Source: Terfezia claveryi
Lineage: Eukaryota; Ascomycota; Pezizomycetes; Pezizales; Pezizaceae
DNA length: 64,000 nt
NCBI GenBank assembly: GCA_015179025.1
Contig: WHUX01000202.1
Span: 1 to 64,000 of the forward strand
Reading direction: 5' to 3'
Both the position numbers and the translations under genes were made by a program. This document shows, piece after piece, positions 22,610 to 33,369 of this stretch (the stretch's first letter is position 1; the number at the start of each line of letters is the position of its first letter). The notes below the pieces were generated by a model. The model did not search any database, was not told where the DNA came from, and was given only the letters and a program-made list of their open reading frames with translations.

Positions 22610-22629
22610 AAAGATATGTGGAGATATCT

Positions 22630-23231
22630 TGTTAGGCAGCGGAAGTGGTTCTAGCGAGGCGGCGGCGGCAACGGCAGTGAGTACGGGTGCACAGCAGATC
22701 TCTAGTAATAAACCTACTGAGCGGATGGTAATACGCAGAGTGGATAATAGAACTAGGAGAAGAACAATGCGAGTGAGAACGAGGCGAATTGAAGACTTGC
22801 TTAATTATCGATAAAATACAGGTCCGGAGCGGTGTCTATATACATGGAATTTCAGGGTAAATGACAAGCGCAGGGATGTGTTAATCGACCAATGAAAATC
22901 AAGGAAATGCGCGACGACCGACAACCGGGTGGCAACCAGAGTTTGACTCAACGCAAATAATTAATAATAATGATTGCGTATGTACGAACGTAAGATGATT
23001 GCGTATGCGATCGTATGACTCTTATGTTCAGCTGAAAAATGGTGGCTTCGGTGATATCGGTGTTTTGGTGGTTGACGGTGTTGGCGGTTGCCGACGTTGG
23101 GTAGCGGGTGTGCCGGATGTGCGTTCCAACATTGCGATCATAGGTAATAATAAAGACAATGAGGTCTATAATGAGAGTCGGACGGAATTCTATCCGACTC
23201 TCAAAATGGGACTAAGCACATGGTTGTGACA
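22630..23231 (-). mobile_element. 3' LTR of truncated gypsy element C
   Basis: Displayed strand TGTTAGGC...GTTGTGACA, i.e. TGTCACAACC...GCCTAACA on the minus strand, about 602 bp. A TATA-like GTATATAG lies near 22833-22840. It is followed at 23232 by a CCCCCCC run that is a polypurine tract on the element strand, as expected next to a 3' LTR. Confidence 0.75.
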
Positions 23232-23327
23232 CTATCCCCCCCTCAGAGTGGAGCTCCAGTGACAAGGAGGCCTGGGCAATCCCCCTCTCAGAGTGGAGCT
23301 CCAGTGACAAGGAGGCCTGGGCATGAC
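23232..23327. repeat. Direct duplication of about 47 bp at the polypurine tract
   Basis: The block CAGAGTGGAGCTCCAGTGAC followed by AAGGAGGCCTGGGCA occurs twice head to tail, each copy preceded by a C-rich (polypurine on the minus strand) run. Confidence 0.85.
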
Positions 23328-23595
23328 AACCGACAAAATCAAAACAACAATAAGAGCAAGAACAAGAACCCCAACTCTAAATAATAACAAGAACGAGAGT
23401 CAGATGGACCCTGCTGTATGACTCTCAAAAGGCATGACATTATTTGACTGGGCGAGGCTTCCTTGGATATCATTAGTAGAACAGGGTGACCAAGTCCTGT
23501 GCATTTTCCAAGTCCTCTGCAGGTTGCCAGGTAGCCTCCTCGTGCCCTAACCATTTGACCTTGTACTAAACTCACCTATAGCGCTTCCTGGAGTC

Positions 23596-23673
23596 TAGGC
23601 CTGGGCACGAGACGAGACGTCTCGAGACTAAGTCTCGAGACTTACGAGACGAGACGTCTCGTGCCCAGGCGTA
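23596..23673. mobile_element. 78-bp hAT-type MITE, almost entirely palindromic
   Basis: Starts TAGGCCTGGGCACGAG, ends CTCGTGCCCAGGCGTA, with GAGACGAGACGTCTCG arms between, so it folds nearly end to end. Flanked by the 8-bp direct repeat CTGGAGTC (23588-23595 and 23674-23681), the duplication size of hAT transposases. Same termini as 46793-47320 and one end at 30461-30492. Inserted in gypsy element C. Confidence 0.88.
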
Positions 23674-24206
23674 CTGGAGTCCAGTATCCCATTCCTCTTC
23701 TCCTGCAATCACCACGGGAGGAGGTGGGGGATGCCTTTGTCCAGGACGGGGATTGTCTGCTGCTGGCTCAATTTCCAATATGTATACAACTGGGTGATAT
23801 TTGATGTCCTTGGGGAATCTCAATCGATAAGTATGAGTACCCACGGCTGCTAATACATCGAATGGGCCCAAGAACTTGTGGTTGAGCTTACATAACAGTC
23901 GTTCCATGTGGAAATGGCGACTAGAAAGCCATACCTTGTCTCCTGGCTGATATCTCGAGGCAGGCAACCTCGATCCATTTGCATATTCCACCTGTCTAGT
24001 TTGGGCATATAATAGTTAGGTCTTCAGGGTGGAGTGGAGGTTGGCAATCTCTATTGCAAAGTCTTTGGCAGGGGCGTCTTCTCTTACTTTTTCCAGCGGG
24101 GCCAGTATGTTGACAAACCGGGGGTGCCACCCATAGTTGAGCAAGAAGGGAGAGGTTTTCAGGGTTTCCGAGAAGTGCTTGTTGGCAGAGAATTCGCAGA
24201 TGGCCA

Positions 24207-24473
24207 ATATCATGAGTTCCATTTGTCTTAATCGTGTTTAGTCTTCCTAGTTATGCGGTTTGATTGGAGTCGAGGCTCAGTCAGGCTCTCGAGTCATCGG
24301 CCAGTCCGTTAATGACAGCAGGGGCCTCGCTCGTCTACATGTATTTAGTTCTCTTGCGCAGGGTCGGCAGATTAACTTGCCTCCCCTTGAATCCACCGGG
24401 TTTCCGTGTGGCTCCTCATAGCTCCTCGTTGGGCTGCATAGGAGTATTCAGTATTTAAAAAAAAAAAAAAAAA
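24207..24473 (+). mobile_element. 5'-truncated LINE-1-family tail
   Basis: 267 bp matching the reverse complement of LINE-1 11656 to about 11925, ending in a poly(A) run of about 17 at 24457-24473. Flanked by the 13-bp direct repeat TCGCAGATGGCCA (24194-24206 and 24474-24486). It lies inside the gypsy C integrase frame in the opposite orientation. Textbook target-primed reverse-transcription product. Confidence 0.93.
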
Positions 24474-24616
24474 TCGCAGATGGCCAGCAACGTTGGTATG
24501 TTGTGAGTTGCGTCCGCCGCAGGGGATCTTGGCATTATTAAGTGCTTAGTCAGCAGCTTGGAGAATGTTACAACAGGTCGGTTACATATTGCCGGCACAA
24601 TAGGCCATCTAGTTTA

Positions 24617-24905
24617 GAGACTAGTGCCCCCCCTCACCCGTTGATAAGCCGCTTACCCCACTTGCCATATAACCGGGCCATGTCTCCTTGGTGCAGCTGG
24701 ATTGATCTCGATCAATTCACAGCTATTGTGGGTATTGGTCGCAGGTTCGACTCCTGGCATAAACACCTCGTTCAAGGAATGGAGGTTGACGACAGGAGCG
24801 CCCAGCCCCAGATGTAGCCGTACTTCCAAGAAGTCGCATTAGCTCTCCGAAAGGACTTGCTCCAGGCGAACTGGTTTTGTGCTTCTCAGACAGACGTAGT
24901 AAGTT
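24617..24905 (+). mobile_element. tRNA-derived, SINE-like sequence (copy A)
   Basis: Contains a perfect A-box pattern TGGTGCAGCTGG (24689-24700) and B-box GGTTCGACTCC (24744-24754), 55 bp apart. The head GTCTCCTTGGTGCAGCTGG and the part GGTCGCAGGTTCGA resemble fungal tRNA-Asn from general knowledge. The acceptor stem pairs at only 3 of 7 positions and the anticodon region is not tRNA-like, so it is not a functional tRNA. A second copy is at 48946-49215, but both lie inside the segmental duplication, so independent mobility is not shown. Confidence 0.55.
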
Positions 24906-24915
24906 GTCTGTATAT

Positions 24916-24945
24916 CTCTACGAGAGGCTTGTGCCAACCAGACTA
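24916..24945 (+). mobile_element. Micro-insertion 1 (30 bp)
   Basis: Ends CTTGTGCCAACCAGACTA; begins with CTCT...AGAG, able to form a small hairpin. Flanked by a perfect 10-bp duplication GTCTGTATAT (24906-24915, 24946-24955). The paralogous copy at about 49225-49245 lacks it. Confidence 0.88.
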
Positions 24946-25049
24946 GTCTGTATATTGTTTCCATGAATCCAGTTGCCAAGCTCGAGGGCGTGTGCCGAGA
25001 CTCATGCATAAAATTCCCGTTATGGCTACTACAGTAAGTACTTATGTAG

Positions 25050-25073
25050 GAGGGTGTTGTGCCAACCAGACTA
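25050..25073 (+). mobile_element. Micro-insertion 2 (24 bp)
   Basis: Ends TTGTGCCAACCAGACTA, flanked by a perfect 10-bp duplication ACTTATGTAG (25040-25049 and 25074-25083). Confidence 0.88.
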
Positions 25074-25470
25074 ACTTATGTAGTACGCCAACACAAAAGA
25101 CTACCAAGATACTCAAATGCTCAATGTCTCCTGCCTCGTCCCAATTGCGGAACCTCAGGAGCCAGTCATCACCAATCCCCGCTTCTTGTCTCATCCTCAC
25201 CCCTAACCCATTCGCGTGTGCTGACTTGGTCTAGGCTGTCCAACTCTTAGAACAACTATGCGCCCACCACTCTGTATTCTGAGGCTGCCTGCCTTGTGCC
25301 CAACGTTGCGACCGCATACCACTTATGCTCCTCATTCCATTCTACGGTCCGTCAGGCCGACCCATTGCCTCTCCCACGGTTGATAAGCAGGGATGCCCAC
25401 CAGCCTACAGCACGTCACCTCCCATACTATGCCATTGCTCCAATCCTTTATCCTCTCATACTACCCATCT

Positions 25471-26100
25471 CAGTCATTATTTCCAATATATCTCTCATAA
25501 TTCTCCTTTTTATTTTAGCCTATTGGCATAATTGTTCAGTTCAATACCCAAAGTTCTGAAGCGCTATATCCCACTGGTGTGTTAAATTCCCTAGAATTCC
25601 CTAGAATTTCACCACTGGATACACCACAGCCGAACAGACCGGCATTTCAAAATACCTAATAAATTGGTCGTTGAACTGGCACTCGGGATTCTTTAGTGGC
25701 ACACAAATGTGAAAGTTCAATAAAGACATAGAGACAGTGAAGGTGCCAATTACTGCATAAAAGAATTGCAAACCACCTCTGTTTCGTTGAATATGAGAAA
25801 TCAAACTCTGCCTCGAATTCAACTATCTAGCCTTTGACGACATATTACATCCCTGGGACTGGCTTGGATATATCATTCTCCCCCTTTGTTTGGGGAGGCA
25901 ATTCAATACTCTTATTCTTAACCGAAGTTATAATGGGGACTGCATCGATCTGGCGTTTTTTCAACAGGGCAGGTCCCTTCCCCCACCCCCCTCTTCTCCA
26001 TCGCGCAAATATATAAACAACGAGACAAAATATAAGAAAAGGCAAAAAAATATAGAATAAAAGACGAAACCTCCTCATCCCAACCCCCACATTGACAGCT
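25471..26100. other. Unassigned, no gene seen
   Basis: Short open frames only. ATTCCCTAGA is tandemly doubled near 25585-25605. Nothing else recognised. Confidence 0.4.
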
Positions 26101-26109
26101 TTCCACAAG

Positions 26110-26560
26110 GCCTTGCACTTACTCTACCTCCAAGTGAGATCTCCCCGTGGATCAGATCACACATCGGCATTACAGACAACGAGATAGCGGATCGAAGGGC
26201 AGTATTTGAATCAGCCCTAGGCCAAATCACGGGCACTCTGAAAGTAGCCACGAAGGGAGGTATCAGGAAACGCTCCAGGAGACACAGGGAAAACGCTCGT
26301 CAACGGAACCAGGATTTTAAAAGAAAAGAGTTGAGTGGAACAGACAAGCACACCTGGGTCCACGGGATTAAGAAAGCAGAGTCCCAAGTGGCTCACAGCA
26401 ACCCCGGAGGGCGGGTACCACATCAAATTCTCCTGTCCAGAATATTCCATATTCAGGGCATATCTAAGATATTTAGGGATTGGAGGACGTGGACGATCCG
26501 ATTGAATCATGGGCTGGAGAAAAGGTCCCACTATACAGAAGTCTGGCCGGTAGAGCCACT
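26110..26560 (+). pseudogene. LINE ORF2 RNase H C-terminal fragment
   Basis: In one plus frame it reads WIRSHIGITDNEIADRRAVF, the RNase H His/Asp segment (compare WVRGHLGIPGNEKADRSA in LINE-1). A basic stretch follows and then ISKIFRDWRTWTIRL. Frame is only partly open, and there is no RT or endonuclease upstream. It represents a LINE family related to but distinct from LINE-1. Confidence 0.7.
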
Positions 26561-26940
26561 CGGATTGACCCGGGTATTTGGGAACTGTTTCTATACTTAT
26601 TTATGTATACTTTTCGTACCACTCGAGTTTCGGTTTTGCATTGAGTTTATTGTTTACGTCATGGTTACGGTTCAGTCTGTTTTCTATCCGAGGAGGGGCT
26701 TGTGCCAACCAGACTAGATCCTGGTCCGTTGTCGTTCGCTTCAATCCCGTTAGGTTCGAGTACAAGGCTAATCGTTTCCCTGAGATTTAGGAGTATTATG
26801 GATAATCTTTCTTATTTATGTGTCGTGTCGTATGCACATTTACCCTTTGCACACGACAGGATGCCTGCAATTAAGGTTAGCGACCTCCCACTGCCTCGTT
26901 ACCGATACTCTAACCCTGCCCTTCACGGACGATATAGCCG
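26561..26940. other. Unassigned segment with micro-insertion core
   Basis: No gene. The micro-insertion core GGGGCTTGTGCCAACCAGACTA ends at 26716. A flanking duplication could not be recognised here, so its 5' limit is open. Confidence 0.4.
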
Positions 26941-27860
26941 CATTAGCAGTTAATCCGGAAGAAAGGGTATTCATCAGCTGAAAGTCCTCGGACACCGGGT
27001 GCTTATTCGCCAAACCGAAGGCCTCTTGCGTCGATGGGCAACTATTAGGCAAGCTCGCTCTAAATGCAAGTCTCAAGGGTCAATATCTTCCCTGGTCACT
27101 TCATTGATTAAATGGCTTAGTGGAATTTGGTCAACGGAACCGGCAACGTGGTGAGGCAAAGCATAGGTGATATTACCATCGCAGGAAAATTCATCAAAGT
27201 CGATGCCGTATATATTCGGAAAATATTTTAAGAGACTGGCTTAGGGAGTTGCATATAAGGATTGGACGGAAGAACAATGGCTTATGGTCAACTGGAGTGT
27301 TGAATGATCTGTTGAAAAATATTCTGGAGTACAGCCTGGTGTTTCTCATACCAGGAAAAAAAAATGGAGGAAGGATTGTATTACTCCCCGGAAAAAGTCG
27401 GGAGCATTTTTCCTGAGCTAGTATGGGCTTGTTTTGCCGGGGCAGAGAAGGGCCCTAGTAGAAATGGTGGAGAGTCAGAGGCTAACCACTAGACAGGTCC
27501 ATCCTAATCCTTTGCGGAATATTTACCAGAGTTCCATCAGGATCACTGGATATTCATGCTAGAAAATGCCCTAATACATACCTGTGAATCAAGGTTAATT
27601 AGTAAGGCTGTCATATCAAGTCATTGAATGGCCACCGTACTCCCCTGACCTTTAATCCGATTGAGCACGCTTGGGTACACCTCAAAGCAGTCTCGTGCCC
27701 TTCAAAGCAAACCTTCACAAGTGCTACCCCAGAATTCATCAGCATGCCTGGTAAGCAACCCAGAAACTATTAAGGCGAAGCTTGCTGATGCTGTCATCCA
27801 TTCCATTGCTGGGAACTGTTGGACCCGGCTAGATCTATGTCTTGTGGACTAGAAGGCGGT
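26941..27860 (+). pseudogene. Tc1/mariner-type transposase remnant
   Basis: Plus-strand pieces in family order: a helix-turn-helix-like start near 26990-27130, then an ASMGLFCRGREGP-like segment near 27420-27470 (normally VWGCFAGNGKGPL), and the hallmark WPPYSPD...NPIEHAWVHLK near 27630-27690, which carries the last catalytic-domain block of Tc1-like enzymes. Stops and frameshifts separate the pieces; no active product. Terminal inverted repeats were not found with confidence. Confidence 0.75.
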
Positions 27861-28216
27861 TAATGAGGCAAAGGAGTGGTATATACCAAATATTAAATTT
27901 ATTGTTTTTTTTTGTACCGCATGTAGACAGTCTGGAGGGGCATAGTGATGAATTTTTATTATATAATTACTTGATAGTTGTGGGAATACAGCGATCGATG
28001 GGACGGACTGGTCAATGGGATACGCTAGAATTATATACAAATTGTATCAGTGCGACTCTTGACCTCAACTGTATTTTGGTTGACTACAACCAGCTTGGGC
28101 TAGGTTCCCATCGACTGGTCAATCTCTGTATTTATCTCAAAAATTGAGGTTATCTCAAGGTCGCGTGGTTGCATAGGACAATCACTTATGGCGTCGAACT
28201 GACTTGCTATACACAG

Positions 28217-28348
28217 TCAGAATTAACTTGCCCTGTCCTGAATCCACCGGGTTTCTGGGTGGCTCATTACGGTCCCCTAACTTTGACCACATGTCATGTA
28301 TTCATTGATTAGGTTATTTCCATTTTTAAAAAAGAAAAAAATTTGAAA
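28217..28348 (+). mobile_element. LINE 3' tail fragment (family 2)
   Basis: AATTAACTTGCCCTGTCCTG...CCACCGGGTTTCTGGGTGG...ATTTTTAAAAAAG. The same ordered blocks end the fragments at 33370-33490 and 44216-44354 and, in reverse, 33990-34100. A-rich 3' end; no clear duplication found. Confidence 0.65.
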
Positions 28349-30460
28349 CACCCCCAAACCAGCAGAAGATGTTCCTCTTCTTTTCAGTACTCGCATTAAA
28401 CTATCTAGGGGAGCGCATCCCTCAGAAGTAACTCGGCTGGATTAAAACTCCTGGGCCGTTCCCTGCTCTGTACCTACTGTACCTACTGTACAAGTCCAGG
28501 TACCCCGAAATAACAAGAACTGCAGCGGATTTCCTTCTCATGCGAAGCTTTGATTGAGATTAATCCCTTCTTTCATGTTGATAACCAGTGACTCTTGACT
28601 CTTCCGACTCTTGTGTTTCTTGTACTGACCAGCGGATTCCCAGGATCTGGGCTTTCCTCTCCTTGTCTTCCTCAATCCTTCATCGGCGTACGTGACCGGC
28701 CTTGTGCTTTGTAGGAGTCGCATGTAGGACTAGGGCCCGTGCTTGCATTTTTTGGTGCTCGGGGGCGCCGGGGGTGATGCTGTTCGTGTGATGTGGAAGG
28801 TCATGCTGGGTGAGCCTCCGATGCCAGTGGTGGTGCCTCTGGCTCCCTCCTCTTGCCTTTGGTCGTCGTCTGTGTGTGGACTGGGGCTCTCCAGGGGGTG
28901 ATAGGGAGACAGAAGAGAGAAGCGGAGGGGCGAAATGGGGGTTGTTAAGTCTTCCTCCTTCCCTTCTTTCTTCCTTTTCCTCCCCTCTTTTTAGACGAGG
29001 GTGCATCTTATATTTGGAAGAAAAATAATTTACAGGGGGGGGTTCCTCAATACTCGCTCCCTATTCCTCTTTTTCCCTCTCTATTTATGGAGAGAGAAAC
29101 GGGAGGGATAGGTTGAGCGGACCAATGGTGCCGGGTTATGGCTTCTCACTTTTTTGTTGTGGTCTGGATTGCCGCCTCCGCGTATGTTCATACTGGGCCT
29201 GGAGTCTGCGTCCCTGTGGATACAGTCGAAGGGGCTTTTGTCCGAGTCTCAGCTTGTGATACTGATGGTAGGGTCGGGAAAATCCGGTCTGAGTGTCTCA
29301 CAGCCGTTCTGAATAAGGCCTCAGGCTCAACCTCGTCGTAGTTGACTTCAACCTCATCTCAAAAGTGATTTCTGTCATGGCATGACGTGGTAGTACCATG
29401 CTCTTAAGCGTCCAGGTCCTTAGAGATGACAGGGTCTCGGTAGCCTGCCCGACGTCTTCTCTTAGTGATTCGGGGTCTGATGGTGGTGGTTGCGAAGGTG
29501 GTGGCGCTGTGGCCTTCTAGGGTCATCCGCATTTCCTATCTCATGATACCAGGCTCTCTGGCGTCCCCAGTCCGAGGATATATACGTCAGGCCCTTGAGG
29601 CTCGGTTATTCCACGTCAGGTGTTTTGGCTTGTAATATAACTTGGATGATTGGCGAATGCCCACCGTGTGGCAATGTGAGGACTAAGCACACGTTTTCCA
29701 ATTTGATTCGCCTTATCATTCCCTCTCAATGACAGTGGTGTATGGTGTTACTCGATACTGTACACCTGAACGGTTTCGATACATATGTGGACAGGTGGGT
29801 TGAGTTGTGTGGAAGAGGTATCATTGATGGCCCCAAGAGAACGGCTTTCAGAGCAACCCTATTAGCAAGTATTCTAAAGGCGATAAGGAAATTGGGAATC
29901 CCACATAGATTCCTCGCCAGGGGTTTTGGCTTTTGATATATCTCAACGTTACCCTCCGGGATCCCTTCTTCAAGAACGTAACTCTTCACCTCCAGTTTCA
30001 TGCGCATACAGCTATAGGTGCCTATCCGTACTCAGGCCGTGTCGGTAGCACAGCGTTGTTACACATACAGGACCTCCAAACTTCGGCCTCCATGAGGCGC
30101 ACCGAGACGAAGCCCTCCTCCGTTCAAGATCTGCCGACCGGAGGCCCACGAGAAGCCTCCCATCCGTGTTGAACAACACGTAGATAGGGCGTCTATCGTA
30201 TGTCTCTGACTGGCTAAATTTCGAAACTGCACAATAGGACTCGGCAATGCTCCTCTTACCGATAACTCAGGGTACTTCGGTATCAACCATACGAGACCGT
30301 CATCCATTGCTGCATACCTCCCCGCCGCATGTGGCTCCGCACGTAGAGGTAGACTCAACCTAACACAGTAGTATCAGCATTTGACGCCCATGAATCGCAG
30401 ACAGTATGCGCAGACAGTATGATGTAATGTCTAACTCATGTCCCTGATACGGGCTCTCTC
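28349..30460. other. No supported gene
   Basis: One minus ORF (28680-29006, 108 aa, Arg/Pro rich, TATA-like CATAAATAG 80 bp upstream) and one plus ORF (29138-29341) exist, but no family is recognised and codon quality is poor. GTACCTACT repeats near 28470-28490. The rest is unassigned. Confidence 0.3.
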
Positions 30461-30492
30461 CACATCCTGTGAGCCGGCTCGTCTCGTGTGCC
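30461..30492. mobile_element. Single terminus of the hAT-type MITE family
   Basis: GAGCCGGCTCGTCTCG followed by TGTGCCCAGGCGTA matches the right end of 46793-47320. The opposite end (TAGGCCTGGGC) was not found upstream, so this is a truncated copy. Confidence 0.6.
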
Positions 30493-31127
30493 CAGGCGTA
30501 ATTACGTGGTACAGAATATTACATGCTGCTTCCAACATGAGGCATCATGATCCCAAAGGCGTTGTGCTGGCCTGTTTCGATATCGGCCGTTTATTTGTTT
30601 GTATAGTGCGGTCAGGGGTTCCTTCGGTGGTGAATTCGGGGAGGTTGGAGGGTTATAAGGGAGACAACGTTAAGTAGCTAGCACTCGCGTTGTAGGTCCT
30701 GGAGAATAGCCATTATCTGGGTAACCACAACCTTCCACAGCCTTAGAGACACACTCCCAGAGCTATACTCAACTTCACATCCATAGAGCCTTTGGGTATA
30801 GGGAGGATAAATATATGGTAGACCCCGCAAAGGCTGAACGTAAACCAATCCTAACTGCACCTGGACGATGCTCCTCTCCTCATGGCCCCCTAACATGGCC
30901 GCATAGGAGTAAGTACTGATTTTTTTTTTTCTAAGAAAAAAATAAAAATAAAAAGCTGCTCCGGCCTTCCTTTGTTGTCTACAGCAGGCTATCGTCAGGA
31001 AAAAACATCTACAGGGGCAGGAGCTGAATCACTTAGACTCTCGACGTTATCTAGATGCTGTGATTGTGATAGAGGCGAGCTTGCTTCAACCTCCGTGGTG
31101 TATTCGTTGGATGCCATATTATCTCTG
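30493..31127. other. Unassigned; contains a LINE-tail-like block
   Basis: CTCATGGCCCCCTAACATGG / CCGCATAGGAGTA at 30877-30913 resembles the end of the LINE 3' UTR in plus orientation, but it is followed by a T-run rather than A, so the insertion boundary is unclear. Nothing else recognised. Confidence 0.4.
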
Positions 31128-31141
31128 TGAAGTCTAGTCAT

Positions 31142-31175
31142 TTTTTTTTTTTACTCAGTATCTATGCAGTGACTA
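31142..31175 (-). mobile_element. Ultra-short LINE 3' tail (34 bp)
   Basis: T-run then ACTCAGTATCTATGCAGTGACTA, the reverse of a LINE tail plus poly(A), between perfect 14-bp duplications TGAAGTCTAGTCAT (31128-31141 and 31176-31189). Confidence 0.85.
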
Positions 31176-31242
31176 TGAAGTCTAGTCATATCATTAGCGG
31201 ATAAATATATCTCGGAGATATGTCCCAGTAGTACACTTACTT

Positions 31243-31252
31243 TAGTCTGGTT
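31243..31252 (-). mobile_element. Micro-insertion 3 (10 bp)
   Basis: TAGTCTGGTT between perfect 9-bp duplications CACTTACTT (31234-31242 and 31253-31261). Confidence 0.8.
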
Positions 31253-31261
31253 CACTTACTT

Positions 31262-31695
31262 ATTGATAATCAGTGCTCGGTGCGGATTTTAAAACAAGAA
31301 TGCAACCCCTCTTTGATATTTTCAGGCCAGGCCCCGGCCGAGCTCTGTCTGGTCCAGGCATGGTTGAGGCCAGCCTGGACCTGCTACAGTTCTAGTGCAG
31401 CACTAGAACCGTAGCATTGAGACTATAGTGATATCTAGATCTATGTAGCTAAGCCGAATACACTCTTGTTCTAACACCCTACCAAGACTCCTCAGTTCAT
31501 AATCTCAATTCCTACTTAATGCATTACAGTTTGGGATCACAGATGTTTCCTCTGAGAGAAACATCAGTTTTTCTTCTCATACTAAATAACCAGCAGGCCG
31601 GAATGGTGTAAACTGTACACATGTATTGCATTTCTGTGCTATGAAATATACTTTGTTGTCTGAACTATCTTTGTGAGCAGCCCTTGTATTTGATC
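31262..31695. other. Unassigned, no gene seen
   Basis: Short CCAGGC/GGCCAG inverted pieces at 31324-31385; nothing else recognised. Downstream flank of the following minus-strand gene. Confidence 0.4.
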
Positions 31696-32106
31696 TTATT
31701 CAGGAACCAATGGCCTCGGCAATGGAACCACTAACACCCCATAATCCTCGTGGCCTAACTTCATTAACATTGCCACAAAGTGGGCCCAGTCCCCCTCATC
31801 CCTCATTTGCACTTCATGCTTCCCTCGAATCATAGTAACCCCATCTCTCATACACAACCACCCATCTCGCGGATCCTCCACCCACGCATTGACCCCCAAT
31901 CTCCCATACGCCTGGATCTTGAACACAAGGAACATTTTGCGGAAGTTGATATCGTGACCGTAGTCAGGGTGCTGGCGCAAGCTCTCGAATATGTACGAGA
32001 GAACCTCGGAAGTTTGAGGTGTGTGTGGACGACACTTGAGCTCGGTGAGTGGACTAGGCTCAGCTTTGGTAGCTAGATGGATGGTAATCGTTGGCTTTGC
32101 AGCCAT
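31696..32106 (-). CDS. Uncharacterised 136-aa protein
   Basis: Uninterrupted frame from ATG at 32106 (MAAKPTITIHLA) to the stop at 31696; context GCAGAATGGCT is good for initiation. A TATA-like CATAAATA lies about 45 bp upstream (32151-32158). The sequence is balanced and globular-looking, with no transposon signature (LSYIFESLRQHPDYGHDINF; WVEDPRDGWLCMRDG). No domain or family is recognised. A tandem repeat (32187-32280) and a LINE tail (32447-32781) lie in its upstream region. Likely a host gene; function unknown. Confidence 0.6.
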   Translation of the reverse strand: MAAKPTITIHLATKAEPSPLTELKCRPHTPQTSEVLSYIFESLRQHPDYGHDINFRKMFLVFKIQAYGRLGVNAWVEDPRDGWLCMRDGVTMIRGKHEVQMRDEGDWAHFVAMLMKLGHEDYGVLVVPLPRPLVPE

Positions 32107-32186
32107 TCTGCACTATAGGGTGTCAGATACAATACTTGGGGGGACCATGGATATTTATGGTTAGGCAAACTGTGGACTGAATTTAC

Positions 32187-32280
32187 CTGGTTTGAGTTTT
32201 CTGGTGATGAGTCTTTGCTTGGTTTCAGTTTTCTGGTGATGAGTCTTTGTTTGGTTTGACTTTTCTGGTGATGAGACTTT
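32187..32280. repeat. Tandem repeat, about 31-bp unit, three copies
   Basis: Copies of TTTCTGGTGATGAGTCTTTG separated by NTTGGTTT-like spacers, upstream of the 136-aa gene. Confidence 0.8.
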
Positions 32281-32446
32281 AGTCTGCGTACGCGAGCAGA
32301 GGTAAAGTTGGGTGGTCGGTGTTGTGGTTGAGGTCTTGTACTGCCTGTTAGAAGGCTGTGGTTGTGACTGGTTTGGGGTTGTGACTCGTTTAGGGCTCGG
32401 GGTTGGATGGTACGAGGGCACCAGGTAGATGGGCCTGGATATAGTC

Positions 32447-32781
32447 TTTTTTTTTTTTTTTTAAATACTTGGTACTCCTATGCGGCCCCGTTAGGGGGGC
32501 CATGAGGAGCCACACGGAACTCCAGGTGCATTCAAAGGTGAGGCAAGTTAATCTGCCCAACCCGTACGCGCTAAGTACAAATAACTAAACAATTGGCGGG
32601 GGGGAGGCCCCATGCTGTCATAAACGGACAAGCCGATGATTCGAGGGCCTGACTGAGCTTCACCAAAAGAACTCGTGAAAAAGGGAGTAACTAATAGCTT
32701 ACGGCGTGAGAATAAAGCGACTAGGTGGGATAGTGATATAACAAAGGGACTCGTGGAATTTAAGTGACTAGGTGATCTGGA
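32447..32781 (-). mobile_element. 5'-truncated LINE-1-family copy (335 bp)
   Basis: T16 then the LINE-1 3' UTR in reverse (TACTCCTATGCGGCCCC, GAGGAGCCACACGGA, GGCAAGTTAATCTGCC). Flanked by 13-bp repeats CCTGGATATAGTC (32434-32446) and CCTGTATATAGTC (32782-32794), one mismatch. Confidence 0.88.
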
Positions 32782-33049
32782 CCTGTATATAGTCGCTGGT
32801 TGGTGGGCCACGAGTGGCTTGGTGGGTGGTTGGTGGCTGGTTTGTCCTGGTTGGTATCCAAGAGGAGGACAAGGATGATTGGGGCGCAGTTGAGGCTTCC
32901 TACACAGAAGGCTTGCTGGGGGAGGGGGCGCATGCCCTACTTCTGGTTCTTCCATATATTCGCCGCCGCATCGGCTCTGGATTTCTTACTTTGTGTTTTG
33001 TGATTTATTGTGGGTTTTTGAGTCTTATTGTTAGTTTTGGTTGGGGCCG

Positions 33050-33236
33050 GTCTCAATCAGGCCTCTCGGGGTCGCGGACCGAAGAGCCGCATTCGAATCC
33101 GTCTTAAGACAGGAGACACAGTACACTCATACATTCTCCTTAATTTTTACACGAGTCTCTTTACAGATCCCCCGTCGGCAGGGCAGGCAGTACCTGATTT
33201 ATTACTGTTCACTTGTGTTCGTTCGGTTGCTGGCTA
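33050..33236 (+). pseudogene. Short LINE RNase H relic
   Basis: A plus frame reads GVADRRAAFESVLRQ, matching ADRRAVFESALGQ at about 26190-26225 just after the RNase H active-site Asp. No other conserved block. Confidence 0.45.
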
Positions 33237-33238
33237 AA

Positions 33239-33343
33239 AAATCATACCCTGCATAAAATGCATGGACTATCATACTGCTGAACCCATACAAAATTCTCCA
33301 ATATGCAACGTTTGGCCCTCTATATGCAGGGAGGGTATGATTT
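33239..33343. mobile_element. Candidate 105-bp MITE
   Basis: AAATCATACCCTGCATA at the left and TATGCAGGGAGGGTATGATTT at the right are inverted copies apart from a 4-nt (CCCT) insertion. No clear target duplication, family not assigned. Confidence 0.5.
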
Positions 33344-33369
33344 ATTTTGCCACCAAGCTTATATATAGC

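Larger units (their letters stand above)
23328..24616 (-). pseudogene. Gypsy element C, integrase C-terminal remnant
   Basis: Minus-strand frames read LAICEFSANKHFSETLKTSP, then LLNYGWHPRF, and after a stop VWLSSRHFHMERLLCKLNHK, FLGPFDVLAAVGTHTYRLRF and PAADNPRPGQRHPPPPP. These are the end of the integrase core, the GPY/F region and the linker before the chromodomain of a chromovirus. A hAT-type MITE interrupts it at 23596-23673 and a LINE tail at 24207-24473. The element ends abruptly at 24616 where a segmental duplication begins; no 5' LTR is present. Confidence 0.8.
24617..25470. repeat. Segmental duplication, copy A
   Basis: The sequence is paralogous to 48946-49930. It starts at GAGACTAGTGCC and contains the tRNA-like block, then (after two micro-insertions) the region matching the 221-aa ORF of copy B on the minus strand, here broken by stops. 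Copy B holds about 220 bp that A lacks around 49260-49560, or A has lost it. Confidence 0.8.

Noticed and set aside
24682..24764. Functional tRNA gene
   Set aside because: A- and B-boxes are good, but acceptor pairing fails at four of seven positions and there is no anticodon arm; treated as tRNA-derived.
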